Shown piece by piece: positions 8,023-16,798 of a stretch of DNA of 43,799 bases (its first letter is position 1; each line of letters starts with the position of its first letter). This DNA is from Sphingomonas mali NBRC 15500 (GTDB lineage Bacteria; Pseudomonadota; Alphaproteobacteria; Sphingomonadales; Sphingomonadaceae). Location: the NCBI RefSeq assembly GCF_001598415.1, contig NZ_BCYX01000033.1, positions 1 through 43,799 on the forward strand, in the 5' to 3' direction. The translations under genes and the position numbers were made by a program. A model generated the notes under the pieces. It had not been told where the DNA came from. It worked only from the letters and a program-made list of their open reading frames with translations, and did no database searches.

Positions 8023-9264
8023 ATGGATTCGCTGCGCGGCTACGAAGAGGACCGGTCGGATGCCGATCGCGTCGTCGCGGATGATGGGATCGACGACACG
8101 ACGGCGCCATCGGCGATCGGCACCGACGAGCGCCGCATGCACGTGCGCGCGTACAACCATTGGGTGTCGTTGCTGCGCGGGCGGGCCTATCCCTCTATCG
8201 AGGATCTCGACCCCGCCAATATCGCCGATTTCGGCCCGCATTCGGTGCTGCTCGATTTCACCGCCGGGATCGAGGATCCGGCGATCGCCTATCTCGGCCG
8301 CGCGCTGCGCGACGAGACCGCGCTCGACCATTCGATCACGCATATCTCGCAAGTGCCCAGCCGGTCGCTGCTGTCGCGGCTGACCGACCATTATCTTCAG
8401 ATCATCGCCAACCGCGCCCCGATCGGGTTTGAGGCCGAGTTCGTCGGCACGCGCGGCTATAACACGATGTATCGCGGCATCCTGATGCCCTTTTCGTCGA
8501 ACGACGACACGATCGATTTCATCTATGGCGTGATCAACTGGAAGGAGCTGGTCGACGCCGAGACGCAAAAGAAGCTCGACGCCGAGGTCGATACCGCGCT
8601 GCGCGCCGCGCCCAAGCCTCAGGCGGCCGCCCCGGTCTGGGCCGACGGTCCCGCCGCCGACGTGTCGCCGGTCGCCGAGCCCGACGATCTGGCCGGCAAG
8701 CTGGAACAGGCGCGCCAGACCGCGCAGGCCGCGACCAATGCCGATACGCGCAGCCGCGCCGCGCTCTATCGCGCACTGGGCCGCGCGCACGATTTCGGGC
8801 TCGCCGCCGAGCAGGACAGCGACACGTACGAACGCTTGCTCGCCGATGCCGGCGTGACCGTGCAGGACCGCGCGCCGATGACCGCGGTGGCGAAATTGGT
8901 GTTCGGCGCCGATTACGACAAAGCGCGGCTGACCGAATTCGCCGCGGTGCTGGCGCATGCCCGCCGCCACGCCATCCCCGCCGGCCAGCTGACGCCGTTG
9001 CTCGAAACCGTCGAGGGCGGGATCAAGGCCGTGGTCGCGGCCGAACGCGCCGCGCGCAATCCGGCGAAGGATGAGGGACGCGATCCGCTGGCCGATATCG
9101 CCGAGCGGCTGGTGCTGGCGAGTGTGGAATTCGCTACTGGGCTGGAGCCGGGGGAGCTGGTCGTGTTGCTTGGGCGGGCGACGGGTGAAGGGACGGTGGA
9201 TATCGTTGCTTCGGTTGCCAATGACCGGCCGCTCGCGGCTCGGACGTTGAAGGCGGCGACGTAA
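8023..9264 (+). CDS. PAS-like domain protein, uncharacterised
   Basis: 413 aa from the ATG at 8023, which has an AGGGGA ribosome site 6 nt upstream; an in-frame ATG at 8002 is less well placed. Residues about 25-160 (YNHWVSLLRGRAYPSIEDLDP, then AYLGRALRDE) fit the PAS_5-type pattern of a conserved aromatic, an R-G-R-x-Y-P stretch and a later x-LGR. A low-complexity Ala/Pro linker (about 185-225) leads to a C-terminal helical region (about 225-413) without a recognised domain. No kinase, GGDEF or DNA-binding module is attached, so it may be a sensor partner. It lies directly upstream of the glutamate dehydrogenase gene, separated by a repeat. The sensing role is inference. Confidence 0.7.
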   Translation: MDSLRGYEEDRSDADRVVADDGIDDTTAPSAIGTDERRMHVRAYNHWVSLLRGRAYPSIEDLDPANIADFGPHSVLLDFTAGIEDPAIAYLGRALRDETALDHSITHISQVPSRSLLSRLTDHYLQIIANRAPIGFEAEFVGTRGYNTMYRGILMPFSSNDDTIDFIYGVINWKELVDAETQKKLDAEVDTALRAAPKPQAAAPVWADGPAADVSPVAEPDDLAGKLEQARQTAQAATNADTRSRAALYRALGRAHDFGLAAEQDSDTYERLLADAGVTVQDRAPMTAVAKLVFGADYDKARLTEFAAVLAHARRHAIPAGQLTPLLETVEGGIKAVVAAERAARNPAKDEGRDPLADIAERLVLASVEFATGLEPGELVVLLGRATGEGTVDIVASVANDRPLAARTLKAAT

Positions 9265-9304
9265 ACCCAACGCTGGCCGCGTCTCCAACGCGCCTTACAC
9301 TCCG

Positions 9305-9380
9305 CCGTCACCCCAGCGAAAGCTGGGGTCTCGTGCAGTATATCGATCGCCTGAGACCCCAGCTTTCGCTGGGGTGACGG
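9305..9380. repeat. Perfect 28-bp inverted repeat (REP-like pair)
   Basis: The left arm 9305-9332 (begins CCGTCACCCCAGCGAAAGC) and right arm 9353-9380 are exact reverse complements, with a 20-nt loop. Each arm also holds an inner CCCCAGC/GCTGGGG palindrome around GAAA. It sits after the PAS-like gene and before gdhB. A related but diverged pair lies at 41948-42053, so this is one member of a dispersed family. It could end the PAS-like transcript. Confidence 0.9.
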
Positions 9381-9495
9381 CTATTGCCGGGATGACGACG
9401 TTTTGCGTGTCAGGTCAGCACCCCGCTAACGCACAAACCAAGTTACACCCGAAACTATCCTTGAGCCCGCCGATCCACGGGGGCATAGGACGGCG

Positions 9496-12400
9496 ATGGC
9501 CAAGACCACGCTGAAATCGCTGTCGGACGCGCTTGCGGACCGGCTGACCAAGGGCGCCTTGCCGGGAGAGCTGCAGGGATTTGGAAAGGCGGAGCGCGCG
9601 GAAGCCGCGAACTTCGTCGCCACCGCCGCGTATAGCCGCCCGCCGGGCGGGCCGACCATGGTGATCGAGCCGATCGCGGCCAACGACCCGCGCCGCCGCA
9701 TGCGCGTGGCGATCGTCAATGACGACATGCCGTTCCTGGTCGATTCGGTCGCGGCGACGATCGCGGCCCAGGGCATTGCGGTCGACCGCATCATCCACCC
9801 GGTCATTCCGGTCACGCGCGATCCGTCGGGCGGGCTGATGGGCGTCGGCGACGGCAATCCCGAATCGATGATCTATATCGAGATGGAGCGGGCCGACGCG
9901 CGCGAGCGCCGCGCTTTGATCACCGCGCTCGAAGACAATCTGAAGGACGTGCGCGCCGCGGTATCCGACTGGGTGCCGCTGCAGGAAGCGATGGCGGCCG
10001 ATGCCGCGACCCTGACCGGCGCGGGCGCCGAATTGCTCCACTGGTTCCTCGACCGCCATTTCACCTTGTTGGGGCACGGCAAGTTCGGCCGCGAAGGCGG
10101 CGCGCGCGCGCCGCTCGGCATCTGCCGCAACAAGCACGAAATCCCGATCCTGGCCGAAGCGTCGCGCGCGCTGGCGATCGAATGGTTCGAAAAGGGCAAC
10201 GAGGCGCCCTTGCTGCTCAAGTCGAACTTCATTTCGAGCGTGCATCGCCACATTCCGCTTGATCTGGTCGTGGTGCCGATCCGCGACGGCAAGAAAGTCA
10301 CCGGCCTGTCGATCCATGCCGGGTTGTGGACCTCGTCCGCGCTCAACTCGCCGCCCGACGACGTGCCCGGGCTGCGCACGCGCCTGGCCGGCCTGCAGAA
10401 GAAATTCGGGTTCGATCCCAAGGGCCATGCCGGCAAGGCGCTAGAACATGCGCTGACCACCCTGCCCCACGATCTGCTGATCGCCTTCACGCCCGAGGCG
10501 CTGGAGGAAGTGGCGCTGACCGCGATGAGCCTGGCCGACCGGCCGCGGCCCAAATTGGTCTTGGCGCGATCGATCCTGGGCCGGCATCTATTCTGTTTCG
10601 TGTGGCTGCCGCGCGACGAATTCACCACCGCGCGCCGCATCGCGATCGGCGACATGCTGGCCGAGGCGGCCGGCGGCGGCCTGCTCAACTGGGCGATCGC
10701 GATGGACGATCTGGTCGCGCTGATCCGCTACACCGTCGATCTGCGCGGTGAGGGCCGCATGCCCGATGTCGCCGCGCTCGACACCCGCCTGGCGCGGATG
10801 ATGCGCGGCTGGGCGCCGGCGGTCGAAGCAGCGCTGGCGGAGAGCGACGTGGCGCGCTCGACCCGATTGGCGCTGCGCTGGGCGAATTGCTTCCCGCAAG
10901 GCTATCGCACGGTCAACAGCGCCGACGAAGCGGCGCGCGACATCTTCAGCCTTGCGACGCTGGAGACGCCCGACCAGCGCGCGGTGCGCCTCTATCGCGA
11001 CGCGCGCGGCGAAGCGCGGCTGAAACTCTATCGCCTCGGCGGCTCGATCGCGCTGTCGGACGCGGTGCCGGTGCTGGAGAATTTCGGCTTCCGCGTGATC
11101 GAGGAAGTGCCGACCGCGCTGACCGACGAGAGCCAGGGCTTCATCCACGAATTCCTGATCGAGGCGGCGGGCGGCGTCGGCAACGTGTTCGACGGCAATA
11201 CCAGCGTGCTGGAAAATGCCGTCGCCGCGGTGCTGGAAGGCAATGCGGAGAATGACGCGTTCAACCGCCTGATCGTCGACCTCAACATGGCGCCGAGCTC
11301 GGCAGTGCTGTTCCGCGCCTGGTTCCGTTATCTGCGCCAGGGCGGGCTGACCTACGGCCTGACCACGGTGGTCGACGCGCTGCGCCGCGCGCCGGCGGTC
11401 ACCGCCGCGCTGATCGAGCGATTCAACGCCGCGCACGCGCCCGGCGGCAAGAGCGAAGCCGGGGTGCTCGCCGCCGACGAGGCGACCAAGGCGGGGCTCA
11501 ACAATGTCTCGGCGATCGACGACGACCGCATCCTGCGCGCGATCCACGGCGTCATCGCCGCGACCCTGCGCACCAACGCCTTCACTCCTGCGGCCGACGA
11601 GGCGCTGGCGTTCAAGCTGGACAGCCACAAGGTGCCCGGCCTCCCCGCGCCGCTGCCCTGGCGCGAGATCTGGGTGTACAGCCCGCGGGTCGAGGGCATC
11701 CACCTGCGCGCCGGCCCGGTTGCGCGCGGCGGGTTGCGCTGGTCCGACCGGCGCGACGACTTCCGTACCGAGATCCTCGGACTGATGAAGGCGCAGCGCG
11801 TCAAGAACGCGGTGATCGTGCCGACCGGCGCCAAGGGCGGTTTCTACCCCAAACAGCTCCCCAGCCCCGCGGTCGATCGCGACGCCTGGTTCGCCGAAGG
11901 GACCGAAAGCTATCGCATCTTCATCCGCACCCTGTTGTCGGTCACCGACAATATCGTCGAGGGCAAGGTCGTCCATCCCAAGGGCGTGACGATCCTGGAC
12001 GGCGACGATCCCTATTTCGTCGTCGCCGCCGACAAGGGCACCGCGACCTTCTCCGACGTGGCCAATGCGATCGCGATCGAGCGCGGCTTCTGGCTGGGCG
12101 ACGCCTTCGCCTCGGGCGGCAGCTACGGTTACGACCACAAGGCGATGGCGATCACCGCCAAGGGTGCCTGGGTCTCGGTCCAGCGTCACTTCGCCGAGCG
12201 CGGGGTCGACGTGCAGACGCAATCGATCCGCGTGGTCGGCTGCGGTGACATGTCGGGCGACGTGTTCGGCAACGGCATGTTGCTGAGCCAGGCGATCAAA
12301 TTGGTCGCGGCGTTCGACCATCGCCACATATTCCTCGACCCCGATCCCGATCCGGCCGCGAGCTGGGCCGAGCGCGAGCGCATGTTCAACCTGCCGCGGT

Positions 12401-14103
12401 CGAGCTGGGCGGATTACAATCCCAAGCTGATCTCGAAGGGCGGCGGCGTGTTCCCGCGCACCGCCAAGACGATCCCGCTGTCGAAGCAAATCAAGGCCGC
12501 GCTCGACATCTCGGCCGACGAACTCGAGCCTGCCGCCCTGATCTCGGCGATCCTCAAATCGCCCGCCGATTTGATCTGGTTCGGCGGCATCGGCACCTAT
12601 GTGAAGGCCGCGAGCGAGAACCATATCGAGGTCGGCGACCCGGCCAACGACCGCCTGCGCGTCAATGCCGAGGATATCCGCGCGACCGCGATCGGCGAAG
12701 GCGCCAATCTGGGCGTGACCCAGGCCGGGCGCATCGCCTTCGCGTCGAGGGGCGGCCGGATCAACACCGACTTCATCGACAATTCGGCCGGCGTCGATTG
12801 CTCGGATAATGAGGTCAATATCAAGATCGCGCTCAACCGCGAGATGATCGAGGGCCGGCTGGAGTTCGAGGCGCGCAACAAGTTGCTCGTCCAGATGACC
12901 GACGACGTCGCGCACCTGGTGCTCGAGGACAACCGGCTGCAGACGCTGGCGCTGTCGATCATGGAACAGGACGGTGCCCAGGCCCTGCCGAGCTTCGTCC
13001 GCCTGATCGAGATCTTCGAGAGCGCCGGCCGGCTCGACCGCGTGGTCGAGGGGCTGGCCGATAACGGCACCCTGCTCCGCCGCGCGCCCGAAGGCCGCGG
13101 CCTGACGCGTCCCGAACTCGCGGTGCTGCTCGCCACCGCCAAGCTCGCGCTGCAGGACGCGATCGAGCATTCCAACCTCGGCAGCGATGATGAGTTGCTC
13201 GCCGATCTCCATGCCGCCTTCCCGCCGGCGATGCGCAAGAAGTTCGGCGAGGCGATCGACCATCACCGCCTGCGCAGCGAGATCATCGCGACCAAGCTCG
13301 CCAATCGCGTCGTCAATCGCCTGGGCGTCCTCCACCCGTTCGAGCTGGCGGAGGAGGAAGGCGCGGCGATGGCCGACATCGCGGCGATGTTCGTCGTGGT
13401 CGAGCGGCTCTACGATCTCGACAAATTATGGGCGGAGATCGAGCGCGCGCCGATGCCCGAAACGGGCCGCCTGGCGCTGTTCGACGAAGTGGCGGCCGCG
13501 GTGCGCAGCCAGATCGCCGATCTGTTGCGCGTGACCGCACCCGGCACCACGCCGTCGGTCGTGATCGCGCGGCTGGCCAAGGGCGTCGCGGCGCTCGACC
13601 GCAAGACCAAGGAATTGCTGCTCGAGGAAGCGAGCGCGCAATCGGTGCGGATCTCGACCAGCCTGGAAGCGGCGGGCGCACCGTCGGCGCTGGCGAAAAA
13701 GGTCGTGCGGCTGTTCGAGCTCGACGGCGCGGTCGGCCTCGCCGATCTCGGCGCCGAGCTGGGCATGGACGAGACCGTGCTGACGCGCGCGTTCACGCAC
13801 CTGGGTCAGGCGCTCGGGCTCGACTGGGCGCAGGCGACCGCGGCGCGCATCCTGTCGAGCGATCCGTGGGAACGCCTGCTGATCGCCGGGCTCGCGCGCG
13901 ACTTCCAGCAGCTCCGCCTGGAATTCCTCGAACGGCATGCCGGCAAGGACCCCGAAGCGGCAGTAGATGTCTGGCTGGGCGCCAATGCCGGCCGCGTGGC
14001 CCAGTTCAAGGGCGTGGTCGACCGCGCGCGCACGGCGGCGACGCCGAATGCGGCGATGCTGGCGCAGATTGCGGGGCAAGCGCGGGTGTTGTTGGGGCGG
14101 TAG
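9496..14103 (+). CDS. gdhB: NAD-dependent glutamate dehydrogenase, large (180-kDa class)
   Basis: 1535 aa; oxidative deamination of glutamate to 2-oxoglutarate with NAD, linking amino-acid catabolism to the TCA cycle. The catalytic core is recognised by GPVARGGLRWSDRRDDFRTE followed by NAVIVPTGAKGGF (about residues 736-782). The NAD-binding part includes VVGCGDMSGDVFGNG (about 912-926) and GEGANLGVTQ. A long regulatory N-terminal half (about 1-700) and a helical C-terminal tail match the large class found in Pseudomonas and Caulobacter (GdhZ) and exceed the ~450-aa common GDH by far. Start ATG 9496. No frameshift is seen across 4.6 kb. It stands alone, followed by strong palindromes. Confidence 0.95.
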   Translation: MAKTTLKSLSDALADRLTKGALPGELQGFGKAERAEAANFVATAAYSRPPGGPTMVIEPIAANDPRRRMRVAIVNDDMPFLVDSVAATIAAQGIAVDRIIHPVIPVTRDPSGGLMGVGDGNPESMIYIEMERADARERRALITALEDNLKDVRAAVSDWVPLQEAMAADAATLTGAGAELLHWFLDRHFTLLGHGKFGREGGARAPLGICRNKHEIPILAEASRALAIEWFEKGNEAPLLLKSNFISSVHRHIPLDLVVVPIRDGKKVTGLSIHAGLWTSSALNSPPDDVPGLRTRLAGLQKKFGFDPKGHAGKALEHALTTLPHDLLIAFTPEALEEVALTAMSLADRPRPKLVLARSILGRHLFCFVWLPRDEFTTARRIAIGDMLAEAAGGGLLNWAIAMDDLVALIRYTVDLRGEGRMPDVAALDTRLARMMRGWAPAVEAALAESDVARSTRLALRWANCFPQGYRTVNSADEAARDIFSLATLETPDQRAVRLYRDARGEARLKLYRLGGSIALSDAVPVLENFGFRVIEEVPTALTDESQGFIHEFLIEAAGGVGNVFDGNTSVLENAVAAVLEGNAENDAFNRLIVDLNMAPSSAVLFRAWFRYLRQGGLTYGLTTVVDALRRAPAVTAALIERFNAAHAPGGKSEAGVLAADEATKAGLNNVSAIDDDRILRAIHGVIAATLRTNAFTPAADEALAFKLDSHKVPGLPAPLPWREIWVYSPRVEGIHLRAGPVARGGLRWSDRRDDFRTEILGLMKAQRVKNAVIVPTGAKGGFYPKQLPSPAVDRDAWFAEGTESYRIFIRTLLSVTDNIVEGKVVHPKGVTILDGDDPYFVVAADKGTATFSDVANAIAIERGFWLGDAFASGGSYGYDHKAMAITAKGAWVSVQRHFAERGVDVQTQSIRVVGCGDMSGDVFGNGMLLSQAIKLVAAFDHRHIFLDPDPDPAASWAERERMFNLPRSSWADYNPKLISKGGGVFPRTAKTIPLSKQIKAALDISADELEPAALISAILKSPADLIWFGGIGTYVKAASENHIEVGDPANDRLRVNAEDIRATAIGEGANLGVTQAGRIAFASRGGRINTDFIDNSAGVDCSDNEVNIKIALNREMIEGRLEFEARNKLLVQMTDDVAHLVLEDNRLQTLALSIMEQDGAQALPSFVRLIEIFESAGRLDRVVEGLADNGTLLRRAPEGRGLTRPELAVLLATAKLALQDAIEHSNLGSDDELLADLHAAFPPAMRKKFGEAIDHHRLRSEIIATKLANRVVNRLGVLHPFELAEEEGAAMADIAAMFVVVERLYDLDKLWAEIERAPMPETGRLALFDEVAAAVRSQIADLLRVTAPGTTPSVVIARLAKGVAALDRKTKELLLEEASAQSVRISTSLEAAGAPSALAKKVVRLFELDGAVGLADLGAELGMDETVLTRAFTHLGQALGLDWAQATAARILSSDPWERLLIAGLARDFQQLRLEFLERHAGKDPEAAVDVWLGANAGRVAQFKGVVDRARTAATPNAAMLAQIAGQARVLLGR

Positions 14104-14117
14104 GTGCGGACGTCAGC

Positions 14118-14258
14118 CCCTCTCCCGCCTGCGGGAGAGGGAGGGGCCCGCCGCGAAGCGGCGGGAGGGTGAGGGTCTTCTTTCTTCTTCTATTTCGTCG
14201 ATCGCCCGGAAGAAGAAAGAAGACCCTCACCCAACCCTCTCCCGCACGCGGGAGAGGG
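14118..14258. repeat. Nested palindrome cluster between convergent genes
   Basis: Four hairpins in series: CCCTCTCCCGC..GCGGGAGAGGG (14118-14141), CCCGCCGC-GAA-GCGGCGGG (14147-14165), a long perfect 24-bp inverted repeat (arms 14167-14190 and 14209-14232, loop 18 nt), and CCCTCTCCCGC..GCGGGAGAGGG again (14235-14258). Outer hairpins one and four have identical arms, so the block is symmetrical. It separates gdhB (plus) from the PepSY gene (minus) and probably terminates both. Confidence 0.9.
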
Positions 14259-14272
14259 CTTTAAGGGCGGAT

Positions 14273-15382
14273 TCAGACCTTAACGGCCGCCCTCACCCTC
14301 TGCCGCGCCTTCAACTCCGCCTTCCACCCCCGCGCCCGCCACCACATGATCACCCCGGTGATCGCCAGCACCGCCGGCAACAACCCGCCCAGGAAAATGA
14401 CGATCTGCCACACCAGGCCCATTCGCGTGCCGTCATGGATGCGGCGCATCAAACGCGCGGTATCTTCCTTGGGCGGTGGCGAGACCTTGGCCCTGCCGGT
14501 CGCGTCGTCGACCTTGACCTGACGCCCGGGCCCTTCGCCGATCGTCACCGTCCATTCGGGCTTGAGATCGGTCGGCCAGGCGATCATCGCGACCTCGCCG
14601 GGCAATGCCGCCTGCGCGCTCGCGATCGCGGTATCGAGGCTGGTCTTCGGCGCCTCCAGCGGCTTGGCGCGCGCCATTGCGGCACGGTCCGGCCCCTTTT
14701 GCGGCTGTGCGCCCGACATGGCGCCGAAGAATTGCGGGAAACTGATCCACGCACCGGTCAGCGACAGCACGAATAGCGGCACGGCGATCCAGAAGCCGAA
14801 CAGATGGTGCAAATTCGTGTCGAGGTTGCGATGCCGCCGCCACCTAAGCCCACGCACCCATTTGCCGACGGTCGGCCACCACAGCCAGATGCCGGTAAGG
14901 CACGAAAACAGCATCGCGACACCCAGCCAGCCGACGATCGAGCGTCCCCAGATGGGGACCATCAAGCTGCCGTGGATCATGTGCATCGCGCGGATCAGTC
15001 CCGCATTGCTGCTGGCGCGATCGAGCACGCGCGCGGTCGGCGGATCGAGCCAGACGTTGGTGCGCGTCGGCGGCCCCGCTTGCGGCCTGGCGCCGCCCGG
15101 CACGGCTGCGACGATCACCGGGCCGTCGCCATCGGGCAAAGTGATCGACTGGATGCGATCGCCCTGCTTGAGCACCGTGCGCGCCGCCTGGGCGTAGAGC
15201 TGCGGATCGAGCGTCTGCACGCCGCTCACCGCATAACGCTGTGGGTTGAGGCCGTGGTCGAGCGCTTCGTCCCACACCAAGGCGGCACCGGTCACGCAGA
15301 GCGGGATGATCAGGATCGCCAGGATCAGTCCGATCCATTTGTGCACCTGGAACCAGAAATTGCGCAGCCCGATCTTGGTCAT
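14273..15382 (-). CDS. PepSY-domain iron-associated membrane protein
   Basis: 369 aa, integral membrane. It opens with VHKWIGLILAILIIPLCVTGAALVW (a His-containing first helix). Further helices lie at about 145-170 (IVGWLGVAMLFSCLTGIWLWW), about 195-215 (LFGFWIAVPLFVLSLTGAW) and near the C-terminus (WQIVIFLGGLLPAVLAITGVIMWW). This is the layout of PepSY-associated TM proteins (PiuB-like), which are often iron-regulated and proposed to reduce or handle siderophore iron. The last gene of the TonB-Sel1-PiuC-PepSY set, it starts 8 bp after the piuC-like stop. A role in siderophore iron release is inferred from context. Confidence 0.88.
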   Translation of the reverse strand: MTKIGLRNFWFQVHKWIGLILAILIIPLCVTGAALVWDEALDHGLNPQRYAVSGVQTLDPQLYAQAARTVLKQGDRIQSITLPDGDGPVIVAAVPGGARPQAGPPTRTNVWLDPPTARVLDRASSNAGLIRAMHMIHGSLMVPIWGRSIVGWLGVAMLFSCLTGIWLWWPTVGKWVRGLRWRRHRNLDTNLHHLFGFWIAVPLFVLSLTGAWISFPQFFGAMSGAQPQKGPDRAAMARAKPLEAPKTSLDTAIASAQAALPGEVAMIAWPTDLKPEWTVTIGEGPGRQVKVDDATGRAKVSPPPKEDTARLMRRIHDGTRMGLVWQIVIFLGGLLPAVLAITGVIMWWRARGWKAELKARQRVRAAVKV

Positions 15383-15390
15383 CTTTGCCC

Positions 15391-16074
15391 TTACGCCTCG
15401 GCCCAGCGCCGCAGCAGGTTGTGATAGGTGCCGGTCAGCCGCACGACCGCCGGATCGTCCTGGCCGAGCCGCGACGCGACGTCCTGCACAGCCTGGTCGA
15501 GCTCGAACAGGATGCGGCGTGCGCCGTCATCGCGGATCATCGACTGGATCCAGAAGAAGGAGGCGACCCGCTCGCCGCGCGTGACGGGTTCGACCCGGTG
15601 CACGCTCGAGGCGGGATAGAGCACCATGTGCCCGGCGGGCAGCTTGACGCGCTGTTCGCCGAACTGATCCTCGATCACCAGCTCGCCGCCGTCATAGCTG
15701 TCGGGGTCCGACAGGAAGAGCGTTGCCGACAAATCGCTGCGCACGCGAAAGTCGCTGCCGCGCCGGATACGGATCGCGCTGTCGACATGCGCACCGAACG
15801 TGTCGCCTCCGGCATAACGGTTGAACAGCGGCGGATAGACTTTGAGCGGCAAAGCGGCAGCGACGAACAAGGCCGCCCCCGACAAGGCATCGAGTACCAT
15901 CGTCCGCGCCTCGCGTGCTGCCGCCGACTCTTCGGGCAATTGCGCGTTCTTCTTGGCGAGCGCCGATTGATGCCCCGAGGTCGCGTTGCCATCGATCCAC
16001 TCGCCCGCGTCGATGATCGCGCGCATTCCGGCGACGCCGGCCGCGTCGAGCACATCGGGGATCGCGATCAGCAT
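15391..16074 (-). CDS. piuC: PiuC/YbiX-type Fe(II)/2-oxoglutarate dioxygenase
   Basis: 227 aa; PKHD-type hydroxylase of the jelly-roll fold. The metal triad is H96-x-D98 (FGAHVDSAIR) and H159 (SSVHRVEPV), with R169 (GERVASFFW) to bind 2-oxoglutarate. The length equals YbiX/PiuC. Members are found next to TonB siderophore receptors and are Fur-regulated, but their substrate is not settled. The start ATG at 16074 lies inside the end of the Sel1-repeat gene (7-bp overlap), so it is translationally coupled, and it is followed 8 bp later by the PepSY gene. All triad residues are present. Confidence 0.92.
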   Translation of the reverse strand: MLIAIPDVLDAAGVAGMRAIIDAGEWIDGNATSGHQSALAKKNAQLPEESAAAREARTMVLDALSGAALFVAAALPLKVYPPLFNRYAGGDTFGAHVDSAIRIRRGSDFRVRSDLSATLFLSDPDSYDGGELVIEDQFGEQRVKLPAGHMVLYPASSVHRVEPVTRGERVASFFWIQSMIRDDGARRILFELDQAVQDVASRLGQDDPAVVRLTGTYHNLLRRWAEA

Positions 16075-16760
16075 CGGCCCGCTCCGCGCTCGATGGCGGC
16101 GCGGCCGCGCGCGCGAAAAGCCGGCACAGGCGAGGCATCGAGAAAGGCGGCAGCCTTGGCGACAAAGGCCGGCGTCGCCCGCTCGCCTGCCCGTTCGATC
16201 CAGCGAAGCGCTTCCTCGCCGCGTCCCTTGGCCCCGAGCATGCGCGCGTGATTGAACATGCCGCGGAAATCGCCGCCTTCGGCCGCGCGTTCATAGAGGC
16301 GCGCTGCCTTGGTCAGGTTGCGCGCAACTACCCAGCCGTCCTCATGGAAGCTGCCGACGAAGTTGATCGCTTTGACATTACCCAGCTTGGCCGCTTTCTC
16401 GAACCAGGCCAGCGCCGCCGCCTTGTCCTCGGCGACGCCGTGCCCGAGCGCGAGCAACGTCGCGTAATTGTACATCGCCCAGTCGAGCCCGTGCTCCCCG
16501 GCGATGCGATAGCAGTCCGCCGCACGCGCCTTGTCGATCGCCACGCCCCAGCCGAGATCGTAGCATCGCCCGACCATGTTGAGCGCCATCAGATGCCCTT
16601 GCGCCGCGGCGCGATTGAACCAGGCGAACGCGGCCGCCTCGTCCTTGTCGACGCCATTCCCGTCGAGCAGCAACTGGCCATAGAGCGCCTGCGCCTCGGC
16701 TTCGCCGCTCTCGGCGAGTTGGCGAAGAAACGCCGCGCGCTCCCCCGGATCATCGGGCAA
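16068..16760 (-). CDS. Sel1-repeat (TPR-like) protein in iron operon
   Basis: 230 aa. Four to five Sel1 repeats are visible: AEAQALYGQLLLDGNGV, HLMALNMVGRCYDLGWGV, DWAMYNYATLLALGHGV and NVKAINFVGSFHEDGWVV, each followed by A-A-x-W-F/Y-x-x-A. Such repeats form alpha-solenoids for protein contact. There is no signal peptide. The start is uncertain: the recorded TTG at 16760 has no good ribosome site, and an in-frame CTG at 16802-16800 would overlap the TonB receptor stop (CTGA) and add 14 residues. It lies between the TonB receptor and piuC with overlaps or tiny gaps on both sides, so it is part of the iron operon; the role is unknown. Confidence 0.85.
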   Translation of the reverse strand: MPDDPGERAAFLRQLAESGEAEAQALYGQLLLDGNGVDKDEAAAFAWFNRAAAQGHLMALNMVGRCYDLGWGVAIDKARAADCYRIAGEHGLDWAMYNYATLLALGHGVAEDKAAALAWFEKAAKLGNVKAINFVGSFHEDGWVVARNLTKAARLYERAAEGGDFRGMFNHARMLGAKGRGEEALRWIERAGERATPAFVAKAAAFLDASPVPAFRARGRAAIERGAGRC

Positions 16761-16798
16761 GCGCGCGGCACTGGCGACGGCGGAGGGGGATGCCGTCG

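Noticed and set aside
7768..9288. 506-aa minus-strand frame
   Set aside because: Opposite the PAS-like gene and overlapping the hsdM start; no domain and no ribosome site.
9305..9380. CRISPR or mobile element end
   Set aside because: Only one inverted pair, no spaced direct repeats, no transposase; it fits a REP-like palindrome.
10588..13335. 915-aa minus-strand frame opposite gdhB
   Set aside because: Antisense of a clear catalytic gene, Arg/His/Asp/Gly-rich, with no recognisable protein features; caused by high GC content.
14118..14258. Insertion sequence inverted ends
   Set aside because: No coding region between the arms (loop 18 nt) and no target duplication visible.
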